Below the pieces are notes generated by a model that saw only the letters and a list, made by a program, of their open reading frames with translations, was not told where the DNA came from and searched no databases. Shown here in pieces: positions 35,051-43,474 of a DNA stretch of 47,027 nt. Position numbers and translations under genes: made by a program. Position 1 is the stretch's first letter. Each line of letters begins with the position of its first letter. Source of the stretch: Snodgrassella alvi (GTDB lineage: Bacteria > Pseudomonadota > Gammaproteobacteria > Burkholderiales > Neisseriaceae); assembly GCF_002777425.1 (NCBI RefSeq), contig NZ_MDVC01000088.1:1-47027 (forward strand), read 5' to 3'.

Positions 35051-35083
35051 ATTAAAGGTCGGCTGACGTAGCTCAGCCGACCT
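35051..35083 (-). terminator. Intrinsic terminator of lysC
   Basis: An 11-bp perfect stem AGGTCGGCTGA / TCAGCCGACCT (35056-35066 / 35073-35083) with a 6-nt loop. TTTAAT follows on the minus strand. Confidence 0.82.
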
Positions 35084-35115
35084 GTGTTAGATTTTACAAG
35101 CGTTAAAAGGGGATT

Positions 35116-36357
35116 TTAGCCTCTTTTTTCCGGTTCTTTATCCAACTGAAATACTTGATGGAGCACCCGAGTAGCTAGTTCCAGATATTTTTCATCAATT
35201 AACACGGAAACTTTTATTTCAGAAGTCGAAATCATTTGAATATTGATATTTTCTTTAGCTAGTGTACGGAACATGGTAGAAGCGATGCCAACATGTGAGC
35301 GCATACCCATGCCGACTATGGATACTTTACATACGGTATCATCGCCACAAACTTCACGTGCGCCGATTTTTTTCTGTACTTCATGCAGAATATCCAGTGT
35401 ATTCTGATAATCACTACGTGGTACGGTAAAAGAAAAATCTGTGGTACCGGCAGAACCGAAATTCTGAATTATCATGTCTACTTCAATATTGGCATCAGCC
35501 ACAGCGCCGAGTATCAGGGAAGCCATTCCCGGCGTATCTGGTACACCACGCACATTAATTCGTGCCTGATTTTTATCAAAAGCAATACCGGATACTGCCG
35601 CATGTTCCATCATATTTTGATCCTCTTCAAACGTAATTAATGTGCCTTTGCCATTGTTTTCAAGACTGCTTAACACGCGCAGCCGCACTTTGTATTTACC
35701 GGCAAATTCTACCGAACGGATTTGTAATACTTTACTGCCCAGGCTGGCCAGTTCCAGCATTTCTTCGAATGAGATGGTACTGAGGCGCCGTGCTTCAGGT
35801 ACAACGCGCGGGTCGGTAGTATAAACGCCATCTACATCGGTATAAATCTGGCACTCGTCGGCTTTTAGTGCCGCAGCCAGGGCAACTGCTGAAGTATCTG
35901 AACCACCACGGCCAAGTGTAGTAATATCATTATTGGCATTAATACCCTGAAAACCGGCAATGATGACCACCTTGCCAGCATTCAGGTCGGTGCGGATACG
36001 TATATCATCTATTTCATCAATCCGCGCTTTGGTGTGGGCGCAATCGGTTTTAACTGCTACCTGCCAGCCGGTATAACTTTTGGCATCTACGCCAATGCTG
36101 TGCAGTGCCATGGCCAGCAGGCCGATTGTAACCTGTTCGCCGGTTGATAACACAACATCCATTTCACGTGGATTGGGTTTTTCCTGAATTTCATGTGCCA
36201 GTGCGACCAGACGGTTGGTTTCACCGCTCATGGCGGATACAACCACGACAACATCATCACCATTGGCTCTGGCCTGTGCTACACGACGCGCTACATTTTT
36301 TATACGCTCTACAGTTCCTACTGAGGTACCGCCGTATTTTTGTACGATTAACGCCAT
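35116..36357 (-). CDS. lysC: Aspartate kinase
   Basis: A 413-residue monofunctional aspartokinase that catalyses the first step to lysine, threonine, methionine and diaminopimelate. It starts MALIVQKYGGTSVGTVERIK, with the kinase P-loop-like KYGGTSV. It has VVVVSAMSGETNRLV, FQGINANNDITTLGRGGSDTSAVALA and TDVDGVYTTDPRVVPEARRL. Two C-terminal ACT domains (ISGIAFDKNQARINVRGVPD, VSIVGMGMRSHVGIAS) give lysine/threonine feedback. It is transcribed alone, between terminators, and not next to dap genes. Confidence 0.96.
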   Translation of the reverse strand: MALIVQKYGGTSVGTVERIKNVARRVAQARANGDDVVVVVSAMSGETNRLVALAHEIQEKPNPREMDVVLSTGEQVTIGLLAMALHSIGVDAKSYTGWQVAVKTDCAHTKARIDEIDDIRIRTDLNAGKVVIIAGFQGINANNDITTLGRGGSDTSAVALAAALKADECQIYTDVDGVYTTDPRVVPEARRLSTISFEEMLELASLGSKVLQIRSVEFAGKYKVRLRVLSSLENNGKGTLITFEEDQNMMEHAAVSGIAFDKNQARINVRGVPDTPGMASLILGAVADANIEVDMIIQNFGSAGTTDFSFTVPRSDYQNTLDILHEVQKKIGAREVCGDDTVCKVSIVGMGMRSHVGIASTMFRTLAKENINIQMISTSEIKVSVLIDEKYLELATRVLHQVFQLDKEPEKRG

Positions 36358-36463
36358 AACACTGCTTGCTTTCTGAGTTGTTTTAATGTCAAAAAAGGAG
36401 AGACTGTGTTAACACTGCCTGCTTGATTTTCCTTTAGGGCGTTCTTTTTAGCATTTTTATCAT

Positions 36464-36508
36464 GTAAAAACAAGCCGCTGAATCAGTATTTTGTCAGATT
36501 CAAGCGGC
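36464..36508 (-). terminator. Terminator after rph
   Basis: On the minus strand GCCGCTTGAATC pairs with GATTCAGCGGC with a single bulge (36474-36484 / 36497-36508), followed by TTGTTTTTAC. It lies about 50 bp past the rph stop. Confidence 0.75.
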
Positions 36509-36560
36509 CTGTTTTAAATAATTTTTAAATTCAGAAAATAGGTAATTGTATTTGTATGAA

Positions 36561-37298
36561 TTAATTGGCAGCCAGTGCTTGTTGCTGGGCGGCAAGAATT
36601 TGCTCAATTCCTTTTTGTGCCAGACTGATTAAATCATTTAATTGCTGAATACTGAATGTAGCACCTTCGGCAGTGCCCTGAATTTCAACCAGTTGCTGTG
36701 AAGCAGTCATGACTACATTGATATCGGCATCACAGGCCGAATCTTCGGGATAGTCCAGATCGAGTAGTAGTTTGCCATTAAGGGTGCCAACTGAAATAGC
36801 GGCTACGGCTTCACGAATCGGGTTTTCACTGATTACGTCACGGGCAAGCAGTTTGTTAACAGCCAGCGACAGGGCAACAAAGGCACCGCTGATGCTGGCC
36901 GTACGTGTACCACCATCAGCCTGAATGACATCACAATCAATCAGTATCTGGCGACTGCCCAGTTTTTCCATATCCACAACTGCGCGTAATGAGCGGCCAA
37001 TCAGACGCTGAATTTCCTGAGTACGGCCAGACTGTTTTCCTGCTGCGGCTTCGCGGCGCATACGTCCGTTAGCTGAAGCTGGCAGCATTCCATATTCTGC
37101 TGTCACCCAGCCGTGTCCCTGATTTTTGAGAAAAGCAGGAACATTTTCGTCAATGGTGGCAGTGCAGATTACTTTAGTATTGCCGCAACTAATCAATACG
37201 GAGCCATCTGCATGTGCTAGAAAGTGAGGAATAATACTAAGCTTCCGTGGTTCGTTATCAGCACGCTCAGTGCGATTGGGTATAGAGGTATTTTTCAT
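36561..37298 (-). CDS. rph: Ribonuclease PH
   Basis: A 245-residue phosphorolytic 3'-5' exoribonuclease that trims tRNA 3' ends and degrades structured RNA. It shows [59 protein letters not shown] (phosphate-binding Arg region), [21 protein letters not shown] and [17 protein letters not shown]. The full catalytic domain is intact, unlike the frameshifted rph of E. coli K-12. It diverges from yicC across about 160 bp, a pairing common in proteobacteria. Confidence 0.96.
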   Translation of the reverse strand: MKNTSIPNRTERADNEPRKLSIIPHFLAHADGSVLISCGNTKVICTATIDENVPAFLKNQGHGWVTAEYGMLPASANGRMRREAAAGKQSGRTQEIQRLIGRSLRAVVDMEKLGSRQILIDCDVIQADGGTRTASISGAFVALSLAVNKLLARDVISENPIREAVAAISVGTLNGKLLLDLDYPEDSACDADINVVMTASQQLVEIQGTAEGATFSIQQLNDLISLAQKGIEQILAAQQQALAAN

Positions 37299-37459
37299 TA
37301 TGGCCGCTTTGATTGAGTGATTGTTAAAGAATTATATAGTCAGTGTGCTGCTATTGATACTAATTAAGCCTTTTGTAGATGAAAGGGTTTTCGTTATACT
37401 TGATTTAATTGCCAGTTTAGATATAACCAGGCAGGAAAAAACGGTTTAAGGAAAATATT

Positions 37460-38332
37460 ATGTTATACAGTATGACTGGCTATGCAAATGCTTCAGGACA
37501 GTTTGGGAATCGTCAAATCAGTATTGAGCTTAGGGCAGTTAATCATCGCTATTTGGATGTACAGTTTAAAGTTGCAGAAGAATTACGCCGGTTTGAGGGG
37601 CAGATGCGCGAATTAATTAACGCGCAGGTAGCAAGGGGTAAACTGGAGTGTCGCGTACAGATTAAGCAGCTCCCCAGCCAAAATACTGAGGATTTACCCA
37701 TTGATCACAAGCTGGTAGAGCAACTGGCAGCATTTAATCATCAGATACGCCGTCAGTATAAAGATTTAGGTAAATTGACGGTTGCAGATATTCTGCATTT
37801 TCCCGGGGTAATTGTTGCGACAACGGAAGACGAAGACGTGCTGCTCAATGGGCTGCTGACGCTACTAAAGCAGGTATTAACCGAATTTAAGACAGCACGG
37901 GCGCGGGAGGGGGAAAAACTCCAGCAGCACCTGCTGAGCCGGCTCAATGATATGAGTGATATTGTGGCTGCGATGCAGCAGCTGTTTCCGCAGTTATTGC
38001 AGAACCATATGAATAAGGCTGAAACCCGCTTGCGGGAAGCAGTGGCACAGGTAGATGCAGAGCGACTGAAACAGGAATTTGTTCTGTTTATGCAAAAGGC
38101 GGATGTTGACGAGGAGCTGAATCGTTTAAATACCCATATTACTGAAGCACGGCGTCTTATAGAGGAACATCGTGGCAGTGTGGGCAAGCGTTTGGATTTT
38201 CTGATGCAGGAACTAAACCGCGAGGCCAATACTCTCGGTAGCAAGGCCATAGCAATTGAATGTACTCAGGCTTCAGTGGGTCTTAAAGTGCTGATTGAGC
38301 AGATGCGCGAACAAGTACAGAATATTGAATAA
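37460..38332 (+). CDS. yicC: YicC family endoribonuclease-like protein
   Basis: A 290-residue YicC protein; the E. coli member is reported as an endoribonuclease linked to small-RNA decay. The N-terminal domain starts MLYSMTGYANASGQFGN and includes SIELRAVNHRYLDVQFKVAE. The C-terminal helical DUF1732 part contains RLIEEHRGSVGKRLDFLMQELNREANTLGSKA, which is highly conserved, split here around GKRLDFL. The start ATG has AAGGAAA upstream. It lies divergent from rph and has its own terminator; gmk is not adjacent. Confidence 0.92.
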   Translation: MLYSMTGYANASGQFGNRQISIELRAVNHRYLDVQFKVAEELRRFEGQMRELINAQVARGKLECRVQIKQLPSQNTEDLPIDHKLVEQLAAFNHQIRRQYKDLGKLTVADILHFPGVIVATTEDEDVLLNGLLTLLKQVLTEFKTARAREGEKLQQHLLSRLNDMSDIVAAMQQLFPQLLQNHMNKAETRLREAVAQVDAERLKQEFVLFMQKADVDEELNRLNTHITEARRLIEEHRGSVGKRLDFLMQELNREANTLGSKAIAIECTQASVGLKVLIEQMREQVQNIE

Positions 38333-38359
38333 ACACTAGTTGTTATTATAGTGATTAAC

Positions 38360-38402
38360 ACCAGAATTACCTGTATGAGCTAACCGGCAATTCTGGTTTT
38401 TT
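38360..38402 (+). terminator. Intrinsic terminator of yicC
   Basis: Arms ACCAGAATT (38360-38368) and AATTCTGGT (38389-38397) with a 20-nt loop and a T6 run. It sits between convergent yicC and dapC. Confidence 0.85.
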
Positions 38403-38433
38403 GTTGGTTGCATCACTATATGAAAACAGATTA

Positions 38434-39621
38434 TTAAAAAGGCAGATTAATCATGCGTTTGGCTGCTTCGATACATTCTTCAACACTGGATACCAGTGCA
38501 ATCCGCACATAGCCGGCGCCGGCATTGCCGTATGGGGTATTGCGGGCAAGATACCGTCCCGGTAGCACACGAATAGCGGCTTTTTGCCATAATTTTTTGG
38601 TAAAGGCCAAATCATCACCATCGGGTACGGATAGCCACAGATAGAATGATGCATCGGGTTTCTGTATGGCAAATTTGCGCTGTAATATTGGAATAACTTT
38701 CTCGAATTTTTCCCGATACAGATTGCGGTTGGCAATAACATGTTCTTCATCGTTCCAGGCGGCAATGCTGGCATGCTGAACGGGCACACTCATGGCGCTG
38801 CCATGATAGGTACGATAAAGCAGGAAATTGGCCAGAAGTTTACTGTCACCAGCTACAAAGCCGGAGCGTAAGCCAGGTGCATTGGAGCGTTTGGATAAAC
38901 TGGTAAACATAATAAGGCGGTCAAATGTTCTCCCCAGCTGTGTGGCTGCCTGTAATACGCCTAAAGGTTTGTTGTCATCATCAAAGTAAATTTCCGAATA
39001 GCACTCATCCGAAGCAATCACAAACCCGTATTCATCCTGCAAGGCAAATAATTTCTGCCATTCTTCCAGATTCATTACAGCACCACTTGGATTACCCGGA
39101 GAGCATACAAATACCAGCTGTACTTTAGACCATGTATTGTTATCAATTTCTTGCCACTGCGGCATAAAATGTGGTGCCCGGCAATTAACATATTCTACGC
39201 GTGCGCCTGCCAGCAGTGCTGCGCCTTCATAAATCTGATAAAACGGATTTGGGCTGATAACCACTGGCTGAAATTTACTATTGCTATCAATAATGGTTTG
39301 GGTAAATGCAAACAAGGCTTCGCGACTACCTAAAACGGGCAGCACTTCTGTATCTGGATTAACATTCAATCCTGCATAACGGCGTGTCAACCATTGGGCA
39401 CAGGCCTGACGCAGTTCTGTGATACCAGCTGTAACCGGATAAATAGCAAGTCCGTCCAGATGTTGAATCAGAGCATTGGTGAGTACAGGTGGTGTGGGGT
39501 GTTTTGGCTCACCGATATGTAATGATATTGGTTGTAGATTGGCTGGCGGTTCGAGGCCGTCCATTAATTTACGCAAGCGGGCAAAGGGGTAGGGCTGCAA
39601 TAATTCCAATTTGGGGTTCAT
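38434..39621 (-). CDS. dapC: Succinyldiaminopimelate transaminase
   Basis: A class I/II PLP aminotransferase of about 395 residues, of the DapC type that makes N-succinyl-LL-diaminopimelate for lysine and peptidoglycan. It has LQPYPFARLRKLMDGL, SLHIGEPKHPTP, VLPVLGSREALFAF, VVISPNPFYQIYEGA, FVCSPGNPSGAVM, IASDECYSEIYFD and the PLP-lysine segment SLSKRSNAPGLRSGFVAGD. The frame extends to 39666, but the family begins at MNPKLELLQPYP, so I prefer the ATG at 39621; no start has a strong ribosome-binding site. The enzyme could overlap in role with ArgD. It is monocistronic. Confidence 0.9.
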   Translation of the reverse strand: MNPKLELLQPYPFARLRKLMDGLEPPANLQPISLHIGEPKHPTPPVLTNALIQHLDGLAIYPVTAGITELRQACAQWLTRRYAGLNVNPDTEVLPVLGSREALFAFTQTIIDSNSKFQPVVISPNPFYQIYEGAALLAGARVEYVNCRAPHFMPQWQEIDNNTWSKVQLVFVCSPGNPSGAVMNLEEWQKLFALQDEYGFVIASDECYSEIYFDDDNKPLGVLQAATQLGRTFDRLIMFTSLSKRSNAPGLRSGFVAGDSKLLANFLLYRTYHGSAMSVPVQHASIAAWNDEEHVIANRNLYREKFEKVIPILQRKFAIQKPDASFYLWLSVPDGDDLAFTKKLWQKAAIRVLPGRYLARNTPYGNAGAGYVRIALVSSVEECIEAAKRMINLPF

Positions 39622-39757
39622 GGTGGTAAACATAAATAATTGTAAATGCTCTGATACTACCATCAATCAAATGGCCACGGCAGTGAGTAGTGGTTATTTG
39701 TCGGGCAAATATAGTATTTGTTGACTAATTGAGTGATACAAAGCAGTGTTATAAATA

Positions 39758-39781
39758 TAAAGCCACATTAATGTGGCTTTA
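39758..39781. terminator. 24-bp palindromic hairpin after the flavoprotein gene
   Basis: Perfect palindrome TAAAGCCACATT / AATGTGGCTTTA, 18 bp after the flavoprotein stop (minus strand). T-runs are short, so termination is plausible in both directions but not certain. Confidence 0.65.
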
Positions 39782-39798
39782 ACATGGTTGGTAAAATA

Positions 39799-40968
39799 TC
39801 AGGCAGATTTTTGTACTGTTTGCATATTACCAGTCAGCAAGTAGTCAATGGTTTCTTTCACACTGCGTATGGTATTCCCGAATGGCAGAGGATCTTTACC
39901 ACGAAAGAATAAACCTTTATCAGTTTCGCCACGCCAGGCAGCGGCAATCTTCAGGTCAATACAGAACTGGCCGACTTTTTCCAGTCCGTCGCGCAGACCG
40001 CATACCGACAAACAGTTAATACCCTGAGTGCAGCGTCGCGGGTCAGCCTTGGCATTGGCCTGTAAAATACTTTCGCGTTTCAGATAGCTATTAAGAAACT
40101 TGGTTTTAATACCACGTGCCGGTAAACCGGCTACAGACATAAATTCTACTATTTGTTCACCCTCTGCACCGGCTAAAATTTTCTTGAAATTAATATGTGC
40201 ATCACCTTCCTGAGTAACAGCAAATGCAGTCCCTATCTGTACGGCAGCAGCACCCCATTCTTTCAGGGCAGTGGTGATTTTCTGGAAGTTGGCCATACCG
40301 CCAGCCACTATTAATGGAATTTTTTCCCGTTCCAGATCAAGTTTTTTGAACAACTCGAAAGTTTCTGCGAGTACGCGTTTGAATTCAAAACGCTCATCAT
40401 TCACGCCGGCAACAGTGGCCGCTCCCAAATGACCGGCTGCATGAGCTGGGTGTTCAATTACGATTGCATCGGGCAGGCGGTTTTTTTTCATCCAGCGCTT
40501 GAGTACTATGGCTATCCCTCGGGATTCAGACAGGATTGGCATTAAGGCAACATCAGGAAAATTTTCTGTCATGTCGGGTAGATCCAAAGGCAGACCTGCC
40601 CCCATTACAATTGCATGTGCTCCTGATTCACAAGCTTGCCGTACCATGGCCGGATGGTCTTTAACTGCTTTCATCACATTGACTGCAATCATGCCACGTC
40701 CTTGCGACTGGGCTAATGCAGACTTAATTTCACGATCCAGAGCAATCCGGTTTAAAGTGTCGTATTTCTCCTGTGTTGGATTTTGCTGAGATTGCTCCAG
40801 CAAATCGGGATGCAAATGACGTAAGTCTACACTGGCAATCGTACCTACGCCATTTTCACGTGCTACTGCACTGGCCAGACTGGATGCAGATACGCCTATG
40901 CCCATGCCGCCTTGTACAATTGGTATCAGGTGATGATTGCGAATAATCAGTGGTGCAAATTTCTGCAT
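39799..40968 (-). CDS. NPD/nitronate monooxygenase-family flavoprotein
   Basis: A 389-residue TIM-barrel FMN protein related to 2-nitropropane dioxygenase/nitronate monooxygenase and FabK. It starts PLIIRNHHLIPIVQGGMGIGVS, has AIVMGAGLPLDLPD, EHPAHAAGHLG (with the catalytic-region His), VAGGMANFQKI and GAAAVQIGTAFAVTQEGDAH (FMN phosphate site). A Cys-rich motif near the C-terminus (Cys313, 319, 323, 336) suggests a metal or iron-sulfur site or disulfides. It could be an enoyl-ACP-reductase-like or detoxifying oxidase; the substrate is not predictable. It is monocistronic and diverges from the NlpC/P60 gene. Confidence 0.85.
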   Translation of the reverse strand: MQKFAPLIIRNHHLIPIVQGGMGIGVSASSLASAVARENGVGTIASVDLRHLHPDLLEQSQQNPTQEKYDTLNRIALDREIKSALAQSQGRGMIAVNVMKAVKDHPAMVRQACESGAHAIVMGAGLPLDLPDMTENFPDVALMPILSESRGIAIVLKRWMKKNRLPDAIVIEHPAHAAGHLGAATVAGVNDERFEFKRVLAETFELFKKLDLEREKIPLIVAGGMANFQKITTALKEWGAAAVQIGTAFAVTQEGDAHINFKKILAGAEGEQIVEFMSVAGLPARGIKTKFLNSYLKRESILQANAKADPRRCTQGINCLSVCGLRDGLEKVGQFCIDLKIAAAWRGETDKGLFFRGKDPLPFGNTIRSVKETIDYLLTGNMQTVQKSA

Positions 40969-41312
40969 ATTGCTTCCTGCCTCTTGATGTAAATTAGTAA
41001 TACTTCATGGCGCCACCTAAGCTAAAAGCCTGTAATTACTACCGGAAACCAATTAAACTTATACTTAATCCGGTTGGCTTTTATAAATTAGTGTATATAC
41101 TCTATTCTTGCATAAAGCCACTGTCAAGAGAATCAAAGCGACTTAATGGTTTTAGATTTGACTTTGATACAGGTTTTGTAGAATTTGTACGACATGGTTA
41201 GGTAATGTAAGGATTGGCTGTTAAGTCTTAATGCTTAGAGAAATCATCACCAACTCATGTTATATTCACGCTATGAGCATGAATCAGGTAATCGCAACAG
41301 GGTAAATAACTA
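40969..41312. other. Divergent promoter region without genes
   Basis: 344 bp between two divergent genes. A 64-codon frame at 41007-41201 has no ribosome-binding site and is probably chance. A TATATT hexamer about 50 bp upstream of the NlpC/P60 gene may be its -10 element. No RNA or repeat is evident. Confidence 0.5.
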
Positions 41313-41840
41313 ATGGTTACATGTAATGCACAGCGGCGTGCCGTTTTAGGTGCGCTGGTTTTATTTCTGTCAGCCTGTGGTACGGGTAGTCAAAAAAGAG
41401 TTCAGCTGGGCCAGCAGCGCCATCTGGCTCCAATCAGGATTACCAAAATCAGCCACCGGCAGGGAAGTCAGGAATTGTTGTTGCAAAGCATGAGCCTAAT
41501 TGGTATGCCTTACCGTTATGGCGGCAGCACGCGAGATAACGGATTCGATTGCAGCGGTATGGTGCAATATATTTACCAGCAGGCATTGCAGGTTAATCTC
41601 CCTCGTACCGCGCGTGATATAGCTGCTGTTTCCACACCAATCCGCACGCGAGATTTGCAGGTTGGGGATTTGGTATTTTTCAATACCTCGGGACAGGCTT
41701 ATTCACATATAGGGTTGTATATCGGTAACGGTAAATTTATCCATGCTCCTTCCAGTAATGGTGTGATTCGTACTGCCAGGCTGGATCAACCCTATTTTAG
41801 CCAGCGTTTTACAGGTGCACGAACGCTGTTTGCCCGCTAA
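41313..41840 (+). CDS. NlpC/P60 (C40) peptidoglycan hydrolase, lipoprotein
   Basis: A 175-residue predicted lipoprotein with a signal peptide ending in LFLSAC (Cys22), followed by a short linker and the C40 domain. The domain has GMPYRYGGSTRDNGFDCSGMVQY with the catalytic Cys, split here around GFDCSGMV, then LQVGDLVFFNT, YSHIGLYIGNGKFIHAPSS with the catalytic His, and a basic end. Such enzymes (Spr/NlpC type) cleave peptide bonds in the cell wall, usually D-Glu-mDAP links, and act in the periplasm. It is transcribed alone, 59 bp before ackA. Confidence 0.9.
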   Translation: MVTCNAQRRAVLGALVLFLSACGTGSQKRVQLGQQRHLAPIRITKISHRQGSQELLLQSMSLIGMPYRYGGSTRDNGFDCSGMVQYIYQQALQVNLPRTARDIAAVSTPIRTRDLQVGDLVFFNTSGQAYSHIGLYIGNGKFIHAPSSNGVIRTARLDQPYFSQRFTGARTLFAR

Positions 41841-41899
41841 TCAAAAGAATTAACTATTCTTTTTTATGACTAAGTAATCACAGTAAACAGGACAATAAC

Positions 41900-43105
41900 A
41901 TGAGTGAGCAAGATTTGGTATTGGTACTCAATTGCGGCAGTTCTTCCGTAAAGGCTGCGGTAATGGATGTAGCCGAAAAAGAAGTTTTAATGAGCTGTCT
42001 GGCCGAAAAAGTAGGCAATACTGATGCTTTCATTACCTTCAAAATAAATGGTGAAAAACATAAACATGCCTTAACCGGTGGTCACGACCATGTTGCTGCC
42101 GTAATGGCCTTGCTGGAACAGTTAAAAGCGCTGGGTTTATACGACCGTGTAAAAGCCATTGGCCATCGCGTAGTGCATGGTGGCGAACGCTTTACCCAGT
42201 CTACCGTGATTACACCTGAAGTAATGCGTGATATTGAGGCCTGCATTGTACTGGCGCCGCTGCATAACCCAGCTCATATTCTGGGTATACAGGCAGCCCA
42301 ACAGGCATTCCCGGAATTACCTCAGGTAGCCGTATTTGATACCGCTTTCCATCAAACCATGCCGCCGCATGCCTATCATTATGCCATTCCGTCAACCTTG
42401 TATACCCGCTATGGTGTACGTCGTTATGGTGCACATGGTACCAGCTATCGCTATGTTGCACAGGAAGCCGCAGCATTTTTGCAGCGTGATGTCAATGAGA
42501 TGAGCATGGTAATTGCCCACTTGGGTAATGGCGCATCCATCACTGCGGTTAAAAACGGCCGTTCACAGGATACCAGTATGGGTCTGACACCTCTGGAAGG
42601 TCTGGTAATGGGTACACGCTGTGGTGACATCGATCCAAGCATTTTCTCTTTCCTTGCTTCGAATGCCAAAATGAGCATTGAACAGATTACCGAAATGCTG
42701 AACAAAGAAAGCGGATTGCTGGGTCTGTCTAATCTTTCCAATGACTGCCGTATGCTGGAAGAGGCCGCTGCCAATGGACATAAAGGTGCAGAGCTGGCTC
42801 TGGATGTATTTGCCTACCGTCTGGCCAAATATGTAGGTGGCATGATGGTTGCCTGCGGTAGTCTGGATGCGCTGGTGTTTACCGGTGGTATCGGTGAAAA
42901 CTCTACCCTGATGCGCGAAAAAGTAGTGAACTATCTGAATGTGTTTGGCATGATTCTTGACCACGATGCCAATATGGAAGCCTGCTTTGGTACACCGGGT
43001 GTGATTAGCACTAAAGACAGCAAAGCTGCGGTTATGGTTATTCCAACCAATGAAGAGCTGATGATTGCGCAGGATACTGCTCAGTTAACTGGTATGCGAA
43101 TGTAA
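41900..43105 (+). CDS. ackA: Acetate kinase
   Basis: A 401-residue ASKHA-fold kinase that interconverts acetyl phosphate and acetate with ATP/ADP. It has the N-terminal signature VLVLNCGSSSVKAAVMD, GHRVVHGGERF, FDTAFHQTMPPHAYHYAIP, YGAHGTSYRYV, AHLGNGASITAVKNG, DTSMGLTPLEGLVMGTRCGD and FTGGIGENS. All catalytic regions are intact and the length is standard. It follows the NlpC/P60 gene by 59 bp and ends in a good terminator. Pta is not adjacent in the window. Confidence 0.96.
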   Translation: MSEQDLVLVLNCGSSSVKAAVMDVAEKEVLMSCLAEKVGNTDAFITFKINGEKHKHALTGGHDHVAAVMALLEQLKALGLYDRVKAIGHRVVHGGERFTQSTVITPEVMRDIEACIVLAPLHNPAHILGIQAAQQAFPELPQVAVFDTAFHQTMPPHAYHYAIPSTLYTRYGVRRYGAHGTSYRYVAQEAAAFLQRDVNEMSMVIAHLGNGASITAVKNGRSQDTSMGLTPLEGLVMGTRCGDIDPSIFSFLASNAKMSIEQITEMLNKESGLLGLSNLSNDCRMLEEAAANGHKGAELALDVFAYRLAKYVGGMMVACGSLDALVFTGGIGENSTLMREKVVNYLNVFGMILDHDANMEACFGTPGVISTKDSKAAVMVIPTNEELMIAQDTAQLTGMRM

Positions 43106-43156
43106 TGCTTTAATATTTATATTAGGACGCATATCGTCTTAATTTATTCAGTAATA

Positions 43157-43198
43157 AAACTGACTTTATGCAATATTAAAAATAAAGTCAGTTTTTTT
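43157..43198 (+). terminator. Intrinsic terminator of ackA
   Basis: Arms AAACTGACTTTA (43157-43168) and TAAAGTCAGTTT (43183-43194) with a 14-nt loop and T7 run. Confidence 0.92.
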
Positions 43199-43315
43199 GT
43201 GTATTTCATTTAATTGAGTATGTTTCTTAAAAAAGAATGCTTCTTTGTACATGTGTTAATCAAATTTCTAAAAGTAAATTTAATAATGCTAAGAGTTAAT
43301 TCGACTAAATATTGA

Positions 43316-43348
43316 AGAGAAGATTCGTGATTGAATCTTCTCTTTTTT
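43316..43348 (+). terminator. Second plus-strand terminator in the ackA-RTX gap
   Basis: Arms AGAGAAGATTC (43316-43326) and GAATCTTCTCT (43333-43343), a 6-nt loop and a T6 run. There is no plus-strand ORF between this and the ackA terminator, so it may close a small RNA or be a back-up terminator. Confidence 0.8.
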
Positions 43349-43474
43349 AAATCAATATTTAATTAAAATATTGTTTACTTTATATATAAAAAATCAAATT
43401 TTTAATTGATGATAGTATGTAATCATCTTTTTATTAGTTTAATAAGCCTAAATGCATTTAAATTTTATTATCCT

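Noticed and set aside
41007-41201. 64-codon open frame in the divergent promoter region
   Set aside because: No ribosome-binding site; it overlaps the likely promoters of both neighbours.
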